Shown piece after piece: positions 15,071 through 28,600 of a stretch of 64,000 bases of DNA. The number at the start of each line of letters is the position of its first letter. Positions within the stretch are counted from its first letter, which is position 1. The stretch is taken from NCBI GenBank assembly GCA_017590115.1, contig JAGGNK010008781.1, positions 2,224,276 through 2,288,275 of the forward strand. Direction: 5' to 3'. The position numbers and the translations under genes were made by a program. The notes beneath the pieces were generated by a model. The model did no database searches and was not told the origin of the DNA. It saw only the letters and a program-made list of their open reading frames with translations. This stretch comes from Montifringilla adamsi. Its lineage: Eukaryota; Chordata; Aves; Passeriformes; Passeridae.

Positions 15071-15084
15071 GTGGCCACGGCAAC
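15071..15084. promoter_or_regulatory. RFX X-box-like site upstream of DNAH10
   Basis: The 14-mer GTGGCCACGGCAAC fits the X-box pattern GYNRCC-N(1-3)-RRNRAC at every position, with a 2-base spacer. On the gene strand it reads GTTGCCGTGGCCAC, two changes from the symmetrical ideal site. It lies 27 bp upstream of the DNAH10 start codon. RFX factors bind such sites in promoters of ciliary genes, so it is a likely control element. Binding is inferred. Confidence 0.6.
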
Positions 15085-15238
15085 GGTGCGGGGTGGAGCG
15101 ATGGCTGCTGCTCGCCTTCAGTCCGCTGCGGGAGGCGCCTCGAGAGGCCGTGCTCCCGTACAGAGCCCGCCCCGCGCTACCGCCCGTCGCGGGCGCTCCT
15201 TCTCAACGCCGGCCGCGCTGCTTCCCCTCGGCACCACC

Positions 15239-15634
15239 CGCTCGTTCCGCTCCACACCGGCCGCCCCTCAGGGCCGCTCGTTCCCCTCAGTGTCCGCCGC
15301 CCCTCACGAGCGCTCGTTCCCCTCAGCACGGGCGGCCCCTCACGAGCGCTCGTTCCCCTCAGCACCCGCCGCCCCTCACGAGCGCTCGTTCCCCTCAGCA
15401 CGGGCGGCCCCTCACGAGCGCTCGTTCCCCTCAGCACGGGCGGCCCCTCACGAGCGCTCGCTCCCGGCAGCACCCGCCGCCCCTCACGAGCGCTCGTTCC
15501 CCTCAGCACGGGCGGCCCCTCACGAGCGCCGAGTCCCCTGGGCACCCGCTGCCCCTCACGAGCGCCCGTTCTCCCCGGCACCGGCCGCCCCTCACGAGGG
15601 CCCGTTCTCCCCGGCACCGGCCGCCCCTCACGGG
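15239..15634. repeat. [13 protein letters not shown], 11 units of 36 bp, GC-rich
   Basis: Eleven head-to-tail units of exactly 36 bp occupy this stretch, each around the core CCCCTCACGAGCGCTCGTTC. Central units (numbers 3 to 8) are nearly identical; units 1, 2 and 9 to 11 are diverged, as expected if the array turns over from its middle. Units alternate between two versions, one with CACGGGCGG and one with CACCCGCCG. In units 3 to 8 the joint with the preceding unit forms the 10-bp palindrome CGAGCGCTCG. As 36 is a multiple of three and the unit lacks stop triplets in several frames, long spurious open frames appear on both strands. The array lies between the ATP6V0A2 3' end and DNAH10 exon 1. 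Confidence 0.93.
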
Positions 15635-15689
15635 AAAAGCGGCGCCTAACGCAGGGAAAAGGGCACGGACAAACACAGGGCCCGCTCGG

Positions 15690-16635
15690 CACAGCGCAAA
15701 CGAGGCTTTATTGGGAGTTCGTATGAAACAAGTGCAAAATTTAATTTGTGCTGTTCGTATGGCACAGATGTTAAAATATCATGGCAATATCCCCATTTTC
15801 ACACTGATATAAAAATAATAAAAAACGACCCCTCTCCGCCTATGCAGTATAAATTAGGTTCTACACTACCAGGGAGTGCTGTTTGTGTGTCCTTAGAGCC
15901 AAACAGAAACAGGGATCGAGGCCAATTCTTTATTCCATGTGCAAAAGTTCTTCCTCACTACAGGGGAAAAAAGAGGAGTAATACTTGTAAATCCTGCTTT
16001 CTTCCATAACATTAAATATAAATATCAGTGTGGCTTCCGAAAGCTTAAAGTAGTAACTCTAAGCAGAACCCAGAATGAAGAGTTAACATTTCCAGTGCAA
16101 TTTTAAATATTGCCAAAAAAGAGCACATTGCATTGGTGTGTATAAATTTACACTTCATAATCATCTTAGAATACAGACTGAAAACAGACATTGCTTCTAT
16201 TGCATTGTTGAATGGTTCCCAAAGTGCACAAGATGCAGCTGGGTTAAGTATGTGATTAGTAATGAATGTTTAATATAATGAAAAGTCTTGCAGATAACTT
16301 AAAAGTAACCATTCAAGAAAATAAAGAGACTCCAAAAATGCCTACATGGGTTTCAGGACAAGCAGTAACAACTTTTTTTTTTTTTCTTTTAAGAATAAAA
16401 TTAATTTACAACATTAGTTTATCAAGAAAAATGTACATTTCATATCTATATATTTTACAAGATGCTCCAGATCTGCTATGTCTTTCTACGGGAGGTATGT
16501 TTTACAGAATTGTTTGGCTGCATTATAAGGCAATCAGTGAAAACCACTTTGTTCCACAAGAAACCATTCATAGGCAAGATCCAATCACAGTTACTTGCAG
16601 ACAAATTTCCAACATTTCTGCTGACAGCAGCCAAA
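15690..16635 (-). other. ATP6V0A2: ATP6V0A2 3' untranslated region with poly(A) signal
   Basis: From the stop codon at 16636-16638 down to about 15690 no other gene is visible. An AATAAA on the minus strand lies at 15707-15712, followed by GT- and GC-rich sequence, and marks the most likely 3' end. A second AATAAA at 15929-15934 could give a shorter form. The region is AT-rich, with a T-run at about 16371-16385. Confidence 0.65.
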
Positions 16636-19600
16636 TTATAATGCACCATCTTTATTAAAATGTAAAGAAATGTGCTTAAAAGAGAAAGGCGTAAACTTGT
16701 ATCCTCCACCGGAGTAGAATTTGTTCTGAAATTCCACCCTGAAACGAGACAAAAAAACAGAATCTGTACATGAATCCAAAATTAGTTGCCAAGGGACAGA
16801 ATTGTGCAACCCAAGAAGCTGAACAAAACCAACTGCAGTCCTCTCTCTTGTTTTCTGTGCAGCTATTTAACCTTCCCATCGCAGTCCCAGGCTAACTTTA
16901 TCATTTTTATTGTTTAACTCCTGTTTCTCAGGAGACCCACAGGCACTAAACCGGGCTGTAAAGGTTCATTTCTTACTTCTGGCTTTCTCATTTGTTTCCC
17001 TGTGAGTTGTAGCCAATTGTTTTGCAAACGTGCAATATCACGAGGACAATCTGTCATGTACGTAGCTCCACCTCCTGACTTTGGACACTATACGCCTTTG
17101 TTTAAGCTGTAAATTTCATCAGATTTCAAACTAAGCATGCTCTGAATCCACTCCAATGTGCAGAGCTTGTGATACCAAGACTAAGAAAGGACTAAAATAC
17201 TTAAGGGTTGGCAGCCCCACTCATTAATATAAATGTTCTGTTGAGCCAAATAAACAGACTGAAACCATACAGTGAGATAACCAGACTGAAATTAAAAATG
17301 CTTATCCAAGTTACTAATATTCTACATTATGAAAAGCTGCAATACTACAAATGAAATGTATTTATATTTTGTGAAGGTGGTTGAAGGTAAAATGCATCAT
17401 AACCCAATATAATATTTGAATCTATTGAAAATATTCCAGAGGAACAATCAAATCCAACTAATAAGCCATTTATTTAATTTAATATAACTAAATAAATGTA
17501 TTTCAGCAGCAATGAGGCTGTTGAATTTTACACTTTTCCTTTTTAATAAGGTTTATAGAAAAAGAGAATGTACCAGTGAAGTCGTATAGCATGGAGAAAA
17601 GCAGAAAGCCCCTCCATGACCAGCAGAATAAAAACTGTCAGCACAGCAAAGAATGCCATCACAGGGATTAGCAGCAGGACACCGTACTTCGTATCCACAC
17701 GCAGACCCACTCTCATCACCATCTGCCACAGAACTTCTGATAACTCTAATAAAAACCAAAAGTTGCCATAATTAATGTTGGTAGTGAGTGCCTTCACCCA
17801 CTGAGCCACTCTGACCTGCTCATTTAACCAGCAGAAGAGAACCTGCTGAACATGGGAACTATAAGCAACCCCCTCCCCAGAGAGCTGCCCCCATCCCCTC
17901 AAATGTTTAAAGATACACCTCAGTGTCAAAATCAGACCTACTGCGAGCAGTATTTTACATAAAGTCAGGTTTAGTTTGGAGGCTTCCATAGATCATGATT
18001 AGTTGAAATAGGGATTTTTTTTTTAATTAAGAAAAAGAGTATTTCATACTAGTACCAATGGAACAGGCCAGCCTCCCTCTAACAGCATTAAAAACACAGA
18101 TGAAGGGAAAAAAACCCAAAAAAATATCAAAAACCCACCCCCACTTACGTGCATGAGCAAGACTTAATGCCCAGAGTCTCAGGTATGAGGCTGTGTTAGA
18201 GATGCATCCCAGACAGTATTCAATGGTATGAATTGCTTGATTCATAAAAACATCTGAAAAGTTCAGCTAAAAGATAGAAATACATTTGTATCCATTTTAA
18301 CAACACAGAACAAAACATGAGAAAACAAAAACATTCATCTGCAAATCCTTATTACATGGAAGAAGAATTCCAATTAAGGTAATAAATTGATTTTATGTCA
18401 AGTAAAAAAAATGTGCCATGCACAAGATCCTTATTACAGAGATAACATTAAAACAAAAATCAGATGTTATAGTTTTCCAGTATTACCTTGTTGATAGACA
18501 AAAACAAATGCAATTTATGTTTTCCACAAGGAACATGATCTAATACTTGAAAACTTGAAGTACTATAACTAGTCATGGTTCTAATTCCCATTCTATTAAG
18601 GTTCTAAGTTTACAATATCAATTTGTTCATCTTTAAAAGCAGGGGTAATTATCAGTAATGCTACTGATAGAAAGATAACCACATTAATACTAAGATCTAA
18701 AGATCTTATTTAAGATCTAAATAGAAATACTTGTTACTAACAAAGAGTTTCAAAACTGGTATTACTGAAAATTTCAACACTTACTTTGTCTGGATGTTGT
18801 ATTTCAAAACTTTGTATAATACATTTTGAGTAAATAATTCTTGTATTTTCTATACACAAGAAACAAGAGTCTGCTACCCCAGTGAGACAAGAACTATACA
18901 TATTCTGCACATGTATATTCAGGAAGCTGAAGGAATTCTTTGTCTTTCAATTCACATGGAATCAGTGGAATCTGCCCAGACCTTTAAAAATTTGCCCAAA
19001 CTAAACAGCAGCAGTGGGTGGGGACTAGGAATGCTGCCCCAACCCTCATTAGTAATAATCCTCATAACAGGATGTAATTTGCAGACACAGAAAGACTTTT
19101 GTCCAGCTGAAAAGCCAAGATTAATGAACAGGAAGCTGGGCAGTCACCACCTTGCCTCAAGTTTAAGAATCCATAAAACCAGACAAAACCCAGGATTTTT
19201 ATCCCACCCTTCAATATAAGAAAACCTGTACTCCTAGATGCAGAGTCTTAATTGCAAATAAAACACTCTTTCTATTCTCTGCTACAGATGAGTTGTGGTT
19301 TACTGTAATAGTCTGAAAATACCAGAAAATAATGATAAAATAGCAACAAATAAACTATAAGTAAACTGCATTTGGGCACCAATGTCTTTGGCTCAGCTGA
19401 GTTTCTTCAAAATTGCTCAGCATGAAGTGCACAGGTTATCTGTTGACTGCCCACTTCTAATTTGCTTTTAAGAACATAGAAACCAGAGATTAAGTAAAAA
19501 CATTACCTCCTCTGCATCCCCCTCTCTGTGCCCACTGTCTGAGTGAGTGACACCTTCTTCGAGATCATGACATGACAGGAGACAAAGCTCTTCTTCACTT

Positions 19601-22600
19601 TCTTTTCGGATAAGCTTGTAGCCACTCTGCAAAATGGGAATGTATTGTCTCTTCAAGCAGGCTGCCACTGTCATTTTCTAAACTTACTTAAAGTAGTTGC
19701 AGGCAAAGGCAAAAAGATTTAGAGGAATGAAGTACTATTATGTGTTTCAGTCCAAAAATTTCCAAACTGAGCAGAAACTGGTAAGACAAGGAGTAATGGG
19801 TTCAAACTGAATATAGATATACAGAAGAAATTCTTTCCTATGAGGGTGGTGAGGCCCTGGCACAGTTTTCCCAAAGAAGATGTGGCTGCCCCATCCCTGG
19901 AAGTGTCCAAGGCCAGGCTGGAAGGGCTTGGAGCAACCTGGGATAGTGGGAGGTGTCCCTGCCCACCACAGAGGGTAGAATGAGATGGGTTTTACGCTCC
20001 CTTCCAACCCAACCCATTCTATGAAATACCCATAAGGACATACTCTGTGCAACAAAACAGCAGCTGAATTCTCCTGCACTGAGGAAATGTGTGAGTGTCT
20101 TTCAGGACTTACCCTGTACATTCTTATGCCTCGGCCTCCACTGTGCAACCAGTATAAATAAAGTGGTTTACCAAGCAGCATTACAGGAACACAAAGAAAA
20201 GCAACACTAAGTAAAAACTTCTGCAGAGGAACCTGTTGGGGGCGGGAGGAAAATTAGATTAGATCACCCCCCCCAAAGTAGGAAAAGCCATCCCCTTTTC
20301 CTTTAAAGTATTATCTGCATAGGGAACACAGGATTTCCAAAAGCTTGGAAGAGCATTACTCACCTGGCCACTGAAGAAGCTCTTTGTTTCACCACTAGGA
20401 AACAGGAACATGTTAATAAATTGTATCAGAATACTGGGGGCAGCTGTGGAGTTCTCTGCAGAGTACGCCAACCATTTAAAGAAGATCATGAACACCAGGT
20501 AGCCAAATATGCACAACATGAATAAAAGTTCAGGAATAAAAACCAAATAAATATTATAGGTCTTCTTGAAATGCCTGGAAGGTAGAAATGTGGAAAAAAT
20601 AAAATTAAGTTTTACCAACACAGCCCAAATATAATTTCAATAAAACAAAGCACTTTTAAACAGCAAGACTGAGATTACAGTCTAGAGCTGATTTCTTTTT
20701 ATTCAGTAAAATTATATTAGGTAGTTCAGTGGAAAAAAAAACTGTAAGAGCCACATATTTTTATTTACCAACAAGTGAAATAAAGTCTTGTATTATTTTG
20801 TTTTGGGATTTTTTAGTATAATATTGAACCATCATCATGCATATACAAAGGAAGACCTCTTCATTATTGTCTTTTAATAAGAACAGTTTATACAATTACT
20901 CTTATTCTGTTCTCAGAAAATCATTCCAGTTTCTCTTACAAGATTAACTGTTATCATTCCAGACCTGGCAAAAAATACAATATTGTTATTATTTTAACTT
21001 CTTGTACTTACAAGTGGTTAAACAGCCCCAGTACAACTCCAAATGTCATGTGAGTCACTCCAAAGATCACAGACATTTTCATTTTGAATGAATTTAAAAA
21101 AGTGAGACGGTTGCTTGCCAAATTCCATATCTGAAGAAGAAAACACCAAACCAGCATTGAGGAACACCATAAGAGGAGGAATACACCAGTATCCATTTTC
21201 TACTGGGGACCAGAGTTCTACCTCAAATGGAGGTCACAACTGAAATTTGAGTTTTGTAAAAATAGTTCAATCTTTGACTTGTCAGAAGAAAAAGTCTTGT
21301 TGAACAGAGAATACAAACAGAAATGTATATTTTTCTTAGTCAGATTTATCTTAATTATACACATACCAAAATCTAATGGACAAAGAGTGATCATCACAAG
21401 TGGACAATTAAAAAGAATGAAACTAACCGGATCAATTCCAAAGGGATAAGCTCCATTGTAGACACCAGAAACATTTGGATCCAGTGCTAAATATCTATTA
21501 GCTTCCAGATCCTTATCACTGCAGTGAAATAAAAACACACTCAGATTTGACACTTTAAACACAATGACAATATACTTTCAGCTCTGCAGGACAGCTCCTG
21601 CTTTCCTTTACCTAACTCACCCACTGTCACACTTTAAAAGAGTGGAAGGATTTCTAAGCACGAAAGTCCTGACTAATACAAGCAATAGCAAAAAAAATCC
21701 ACCTAGAACCTCACAATCTGGGCTTAATTCACATTCACTGTCTTTCAAAACAAAGTTTATGGATTTTATTCCACATTCCCCTAGAACTCAAAAGTTTCAT
21801 TTTAGAAGTTCACAGTTTGCATTTGCATAAAATTCACTGTCAAACATTCAAAGAATAATTGCTACTTTTTTTCTGTTTCGCATTTGGGGAAGTTTCTACT
21901 TTATTTTCATACAGTTTTTCCATTATCACAGCACACACAACCTGTTCAAATTTTAGCCAGTGGTCTTGACTCTTTGAAGCCACATCCTGTTTTGTAAGGC
22001 ACCATGAGATGCAAGTGTGAGCATTCAAATACCAGAGGGTCATGAAACATCAAATCAGTGAGGTTATCCCACTCTGAGAAAAAGCAGATTTGGCAATTCA
22101 CATAGACTGGGGTTTTTTTGGTTTTTTTTCCTTACTATCAAGAAAAGCTGTGCAGAGACTAGTGATTGCCAGGTAATTAATTTACTTCATTAATAGGTAA
22201 TTTCTTTTAGTAGAGGCAAATGCTACTCAGCTATTCATTCCAGAAGTATGACCTAGGGCAAATAAGTCCAAAACTAGACCTGTGTTTTCTATTCCTCTGA
22301 ATATCTTTATATAGACATACACACACATCTAGAAAATAAAACCTAAAACATCAATGTAAAGATAAACCATAGCAGGATAGTTAAAAATGTGAACAAAAGG
22401 GTTAAATTGCTGCAGGAAATACATCTCTGGTTTAATGGTATAGCAAACATGCTGCTCACCTCCAAACCTTCTCATACATTGCTGAAACATTCCATCCAGA
22501 TCCAAATATATTTATTGACTTTGAAAAACAGTCATTATAGATCAATCCAGTGTATATAGAAAACAGCCCCATTAACAATATCACATACCGGCCTTCAAAT

Positions 22601-25600
22601 AACATTTTCATTATCTGTCAGTATTGGGGAAAAAAGAAAAAATAGAGAATATCATCTGTTATGTGAGCAAAGGTCAGCTAAACATGTCTAAGAGAAACAC
22701 ATTTTTGGACATATAAAGACTTCTAAAAACTAAAATTTATTTGTGAACACTCATTAAGGAATATGAGCTCCCATGACACACACTGAGACCTTTATCACCA
22801 GCACCTTTACATTAAGGAAGGGTCTTTTAAAGCCATTTCCTTCCTGGGACTACTTTACAAGAAATTACACATTTGCAGGCATTCTTAATTAAACATAATT
22901 CTAATGAGAGATGCAGGTGTTCCTGCATTCCAACCCATATGGTTAAAAAATTTAAGTGAAGTTTAATAAATTTCAAACTGCAACTCTTTTTATAAACAAT
23001 AAAAAGTGGAATTTGAAAAATCATTTTCTCCTCACATTGTCACTGTAATGACATTCTGTAAAACCCATCACTGACTAGCCCTGGTAGAAGTAAAGACAAG
23101 CTTCAAAGCATCAATTTTTTCTAAGTCTTTCATTACAACTTGATTATTTCTGATCTTTCAAGGAAAGTGAATATTTTAAAATATAGAATATGGGGGTCTT
23201 TTAACACAGAAAATTCTAAAAGAACGGAAAAAAGCCTAAATAAGTACCCATTCAAAAAAGCAGTACTTTTCAGAAAAAGTCACTATTCAAATGATCTGGC
23301 TGGATAGGAAGTAAATAATTTGTAATTCCTTTTACCTCATCTTGTGCTCTTTTTAACCTAGGGTGGTTTTCATACAGTATTGTCAGGAGTGCAAATATGA
23401 ACATGAGCAGCCCGTGCCCAAAGTCTCCAAACATAACCGCGAACAAGAAGGGGAAAGTGATGATGGTATAGAGAGCTGCAAGGGCAACACAGCAGATTTG
23501 AGGCACAGCACACACATGATGTCCTGTCTGCACTATCCCCAAGCAATCCTATACTTAAATCTCTCAAAGTTTTTAAGTTTGAAAGACATTTCATCCCCTA
23601 CTCATAGACCTTTCCCCCACACTGTAATTTTAACTCAGTTTAAAGCTTGTTTATTGTATAGCAATGACCACTTCACAGTTGAGCAGTAGCTGACAATTCT
23701 GAGGATAATAATACAAGCCCAGAAAATAAAACCCAACCAAACAGTTCTTCCTCTGTGGGTATTTCAGGTCTATATTATAAGGTACATTCTCCGGTGCAGA
23801 ATGACCCAGCCAACATAGCTACAAGTATATATTAAAGTGAGCTACACAACAAGCTGAATTTTTCAAGTGACGAGCTCCACACTTCACTAAGATCAATTAC
23901 CATTACCAGTTTTCTTTGTTTTTTCCCCTAAATATCTTCCTTACCCAAAGTAAAGCATACAGAAGAAAAATTATACAGCTATTACCACTACCTTTCATGC
24001 TAAAACAATTCAGCAAAACCCAATCCCATCCTACTGCTTGGAGCACAGTCTGTGCTTTTGATGAGCTACTGAAATTTTAAAACAGCTATTAACAAGCAGT
24101 ATGATTGTCACCATTTGGCCTTTGCCAGTGTCCAATTCAGCAAGGTACCAAGGGCAAGAAGCAATGACAGCACAGCTCAGAGCTCAGCTTTCAGAAGGAC
24201 CAACCTGGATTAACTTCCCCATAGCTTCCAACTCCATAAGCATCAACGATGTTCTGGAACCCTGAGGTGAATTTATTGGTACGAATCAAAGTTGGAGGAG
24301 GTTGTGTTGTTGGGATGGTATTCATGAATGATGAAATTGTAGCTCCACTCTTCCTCTAATTACAGACAGAAGATAAATTTGTGTAACATCTCTGTTAATC
24401 TAATCAAAGTGAAAACATCTGCTCTATCAGCAGTTTCACTGATCCAAAAATACCATTAAATTATGCCCCAAGTTTAACATTTATCCCTTTGTACCCCCTC
24501 TAAAAACAGATAATGCACAGTGTCCTAATTCTTATTTCATATCAAGTATCAGATGAGACTTATCGGTCACAATATTATAAAACAAAGATTTGTTATTAGA
24601 ATTTTCTCCCATGAACAAAAACCACTGCAAGGGAACTTCCAACTTCTGCATGACTGCAAATAACACCATGGGCCCAGCTGGACTCAGGTCAAGTTATTCA
24701 AGGAAAAAAAACACTACACACAACACTAAATAAAGGCTCTGCTTATAAAAAAATTGTTTTATACAGAGACCCATATTTGTCTGTGCCTACTTTTAGTCTA
24801 TTGTTAATAATTATTTTCTTTCCTTACGTGCATAGTTAGTTCAAGATAAAAACTTCAACACCAGTGAGCATTCAGGTGACTTACTGAGCCTTCCTCCAAT
24901 GCATGGCGCAAGTTCTGGAGATCAGCCACTGGACACCAAACCTCAGCAATTAAACATTTATTTGTGACATCAAAACTGCACAGGTTGAGGACGTGGTAAA
25001 TGGCTTTCATCTTCTTCACTTGGATAACCCAAGTATAGATGGATTCTGAGGCTTTATACAAGACCTGGCGCAAGTATTCCTCAGTTTTATTCAGCACCTT
25101 TGTTTGAGAAAAAACCAAAGATCTCACTGAGAATGTGACAAGGGTTGTGCTGATCACAGCAAGAGCACCTCGTAGGTGTCCAGCACTGGGCCATGTTTTT
25201 AGGAGGGCAAGCTGAAAACAGAAGGCAATGCCAAGTGCTGTGAGGTTTAACAGATATGTGCAACATGAGACCAGGGACAACTTACTGTCCCACCAGCTCC
25301 AAAGCTGCGTGTATGTTAGAAATTATATTTAACACTGTGATTCATTAAGTGATTTCCCACAGTGCAACAGCTCCAGCAAGAAGAAATCTGTTCTTTACTC
25401 ACAGTTTCAAGATCCTGAATACGAACGTTGAGTCCTTCGACCACGGCCTGGCGCTCCTCGGTGGTGTCGGGGTAGGGGTACACGTGACAGCGATAGCTGC
25501 AGGAGCACAGGGCTGTGTTAACGACCAAACTCCACCAAAACACACCACCCAACCCCCTGCCAGATTTGCAACACACCACTTAATAACCATGGAACAGATT

Positions 25601-28600
25601 CAACTCAGAGGCAGCATTTTGCCTGCACTTGGTAAAGACTGCAAGTGAAACGATTCACTTATTTATTTGTACACTGCGTAATTATAGAGCTGGGTGCAAT
25701 AAGGGGAGGAACAAATTTAACACAAAAAGCTTGTATAAAAATCAACACTTTTAAAAAAAGAGTGCAGGGGAAAAACCAACTAGAAAATACCCCAGGCATA
25801 AAGGAATATACATATATTAGATTTACTTCTTACCAGTCACAAATCTTCTTAACTTTTTGACCAATTTGTTCACCCCAATAGGACACTAAAAAAACAGCCC
25901 ACTTTGTGGTTTCACCCTAAAAAAACATAAAAAGTAAAGCTGACTAATGTTTAACCAGCAATTCCTCTATGACATAATAATAGAGCTAAATAACAAAGCT
26001 GAACTTGAAAAAGCTGTGTTAGTAGCACTAATCTTCCAAACGTTTAGTGAAGATCAAACAATAAAATTCAACTGTGACAATATCTCTTTCTTTTTTTTTT
26101 AATATTAGAGAAAACCAGAAAAAGTTTCCAGGGAAAATCAATGAGACATTACATTTTACTATCTCAGAATTTAAAAGTATTTTTAAAAGGTAACAAATTA
26201 GAATTCAAGCAAAAAAAAAAGAAAAAAAAAAGTAACAGATTAGGATGCCGTAATTGATTTGCAAAAATTAACTTTGTAAGTTCACAGAAAAAAATCACAG
26301 AAAACTAGCTATACTTGATTCTTTCTCAGCTACTGAATGAACAAGTGGAATGGCTATTAAAAGGCAATGCACTGTACAGACCTAGTTAATAAATATCCAA
26401 GCAGCCATTTCTGCCACGTATTTTGACCAAGGTGGCCAATCATAAAGTCACCACTATTCCACAATGAAGTTCTGCTCAAGCTGAACCATGACAAATTAAT
26501 TCCCACTTCTACAACCTTTACAAATTCTAATACTTCTAAACAGTTTTTCCTCCAAGGACACTGGGAAATCATTTCCATTTACTTCAGACAGACCTGAGCA
26601 GCAATTCTTCCAAGTCATATGAGAAGTACAAATGAAATAAATTGATCATTACGATGTTTACTCACTGTATCTGGATCTTCCAGAGCCTTATCCAACTCTG
26701 CATAGGTAAGAAAGGGATAGCCTTTACAGACTCTCCACAGCATTTTTTCAAATGCTTCAATCTTTGCTATGTGAACTAACCCAGATATGAATCTAGGAAA
26801 AGGAAAAATTTGAAATATAAGATAAAATGTACAAGAAAAAAAAATTGGAAATTCAGAGTACATCACCACAATAATTTAGTATCTGCCATGGCTAGGGAAG
26901 GAAGCATCACCCTGAACAGGAAGTAACTGGTATACAAAATACCAGCTGGTATATAAAATTTTTTATTTGCAAAATAAACAGACTACAGACCTGAACACAC
27001 AACTAGAATTACTTCTAACTGGTTATTTCTGTGATAGTGAGATTATTTCTTTTTTCTTGGAAGATATCCTCTCATAACAACACCACAGACAGCAGTATCC
27101 ATTCATCATTTCAAAGGCAACACAATTAATGTTACATTTACACTGCCAGGTGATTAAAACACTGTGTGTTTATCACAGAAAAAGAGTTTACACAATAGAA
27201 GGAAGTATTGATTTAGAGATTTTCCTTTACACACGTCCTTGGTTTGAGGGAAGCTTTGTGACAGCTTGTTTGGACGCTGTCCTGTTCATCTCTTCAAATA
27301 ATCTGGGTCTGTTATAAAGGTACATTGGGTCCAGGCTCTTGTCCTGTCTAAAACTGTTTGGCACACCTGAAATCACTACAGGCCACGTTTTAAGAGAACA
27401 ACCCCTTCTTTACAGCCCCTCATGAAGCATTTCTGAAACAGCACATGCCATACCCACCCCAGCGAGGCACTCAGTCTGTGCGTGCGGTTGTAATCCACCA
27501 ACGGCTCGTTTTCCACAGAAGGAAACTCTTCAAAATTGCCATGCAAATGGGATTCATACTAGTAAATAAAAAGAAAGATTCATTGCTTCCAGGAAAACAA
27601 AAAAACAACCTCTCATTTTCCATTATTATTCTAAGAAAGAAAAGGTAATTAGGTTAATGGTTTAATTAAAAATATTAAACTCATTTCTGTGTTCAATTCA
27701 GACAACAGAGAGATCCTGGATCTCAAGTGCACTGCTCTTAACAATTATAGTCAGTGCTGCAAAATTACAGTGTAAATTTCTTAGCACAGTTTATTCACCA
27801 AAATAACACAATTACACCTTCATTTTCAAGCAATTCTACAGGGAAAAATGACAAAAATGCCACACAACAATCCCTGTCAAACGCCCCGATCAGTACCTCA
27901 GGTGTTCTCCTGACAAAATTCTGTGTGATCTGTAACATGTACTTGTATTCTGTCAGCTCAAGCAGGTTTTTCCTCAATTTTTCTTTGTTTTTATTTACTT
28001 CCCTCAATTCTGTCTCCAGCTTCTGCAGCTGTTCCTAATACAGAGTAAAGAAAAGACACAGAATCAGTTACCGGATTTTGGAAAACAGAGTAGGATTCAT
28101 AGTCAACACATAATAATTTGACAGTGACAGGAGTTTCCCATTTCTTAATTAACTAAAGCTTCAGAGGTTTTATTCCCCAGTCTGCCACACATGGCTTTGT
28201 ATTGAGTACACTTGATCCTCCACTGGCATCTGTTCAGCGTGCTGCTCTGCCCCTAATTTGTGCCAAAATAATGCAGACCTGGAATTAGAACTGCAGGTAG
28301 CACAGGGTGGAAGATACCCATTTATTCTTTTAACATAATTACAACAAAACAGAACGTTATTCAAAATTAGATCTGTGTTTTACAAGCTTCCACATCAAAC
28401 ACAACACCAGAAAAAGCAATCAGAGACAACAGCACCACATTTTGTTGTGTGACCAGAACCTGCAGAGCCTTGGGCAAGTAAAATTCACACAAACCTGGAA
28501 ATTCTGGATGCACAAAGAGCCTCAGGTAAGCACCAAAGCAATAAATGAGGTTGAGGGACCTCATCTACAGACAATCTGCCTGGAACAGTGTGATGTGCCA

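Larger units (their letters stand above)
14690..15660. promoter_or_regulatory. CpG-rich promoter block of DNAH10
   Basis: The sequence changes from AT-rich intron to dense CpG and G+C around the first DNAH10 exon and stays so up to about 15660, just before the ATP6V0A2 poly(A) signal. It holds DNAH10 exon 1, the X-box and the 36-bp [13 protein letters not shown]. Limits were judged by eye. Confidence 0.6.

Noticed and set aside
15239..15634. CRISPR-like array
   Set aside because: Units abut without unique spacers and the context is a vertebrate gene block; it is a [13 protein letters not shown].
14734..15726. Long open frames (up to 330 codons) on both strands with a 12-residue repeat pattern
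   Set aside because: They come from the 36-bp [13 protein letters not shown], whose length is a multiple of three and which lacks stops. They also overlap DNAH10 exon 1 in antisense, have no introns and resemble no protein family.
17543..17573. Alternative C-terminus of ATP6V0A2 by reading past exon 19 (stop after nine residues)
   Set aside because: The last coding exon at 16636-16738 restores the conserved VEFQNKFY tail with a good acceptor; the read-through is simply intron sequence.
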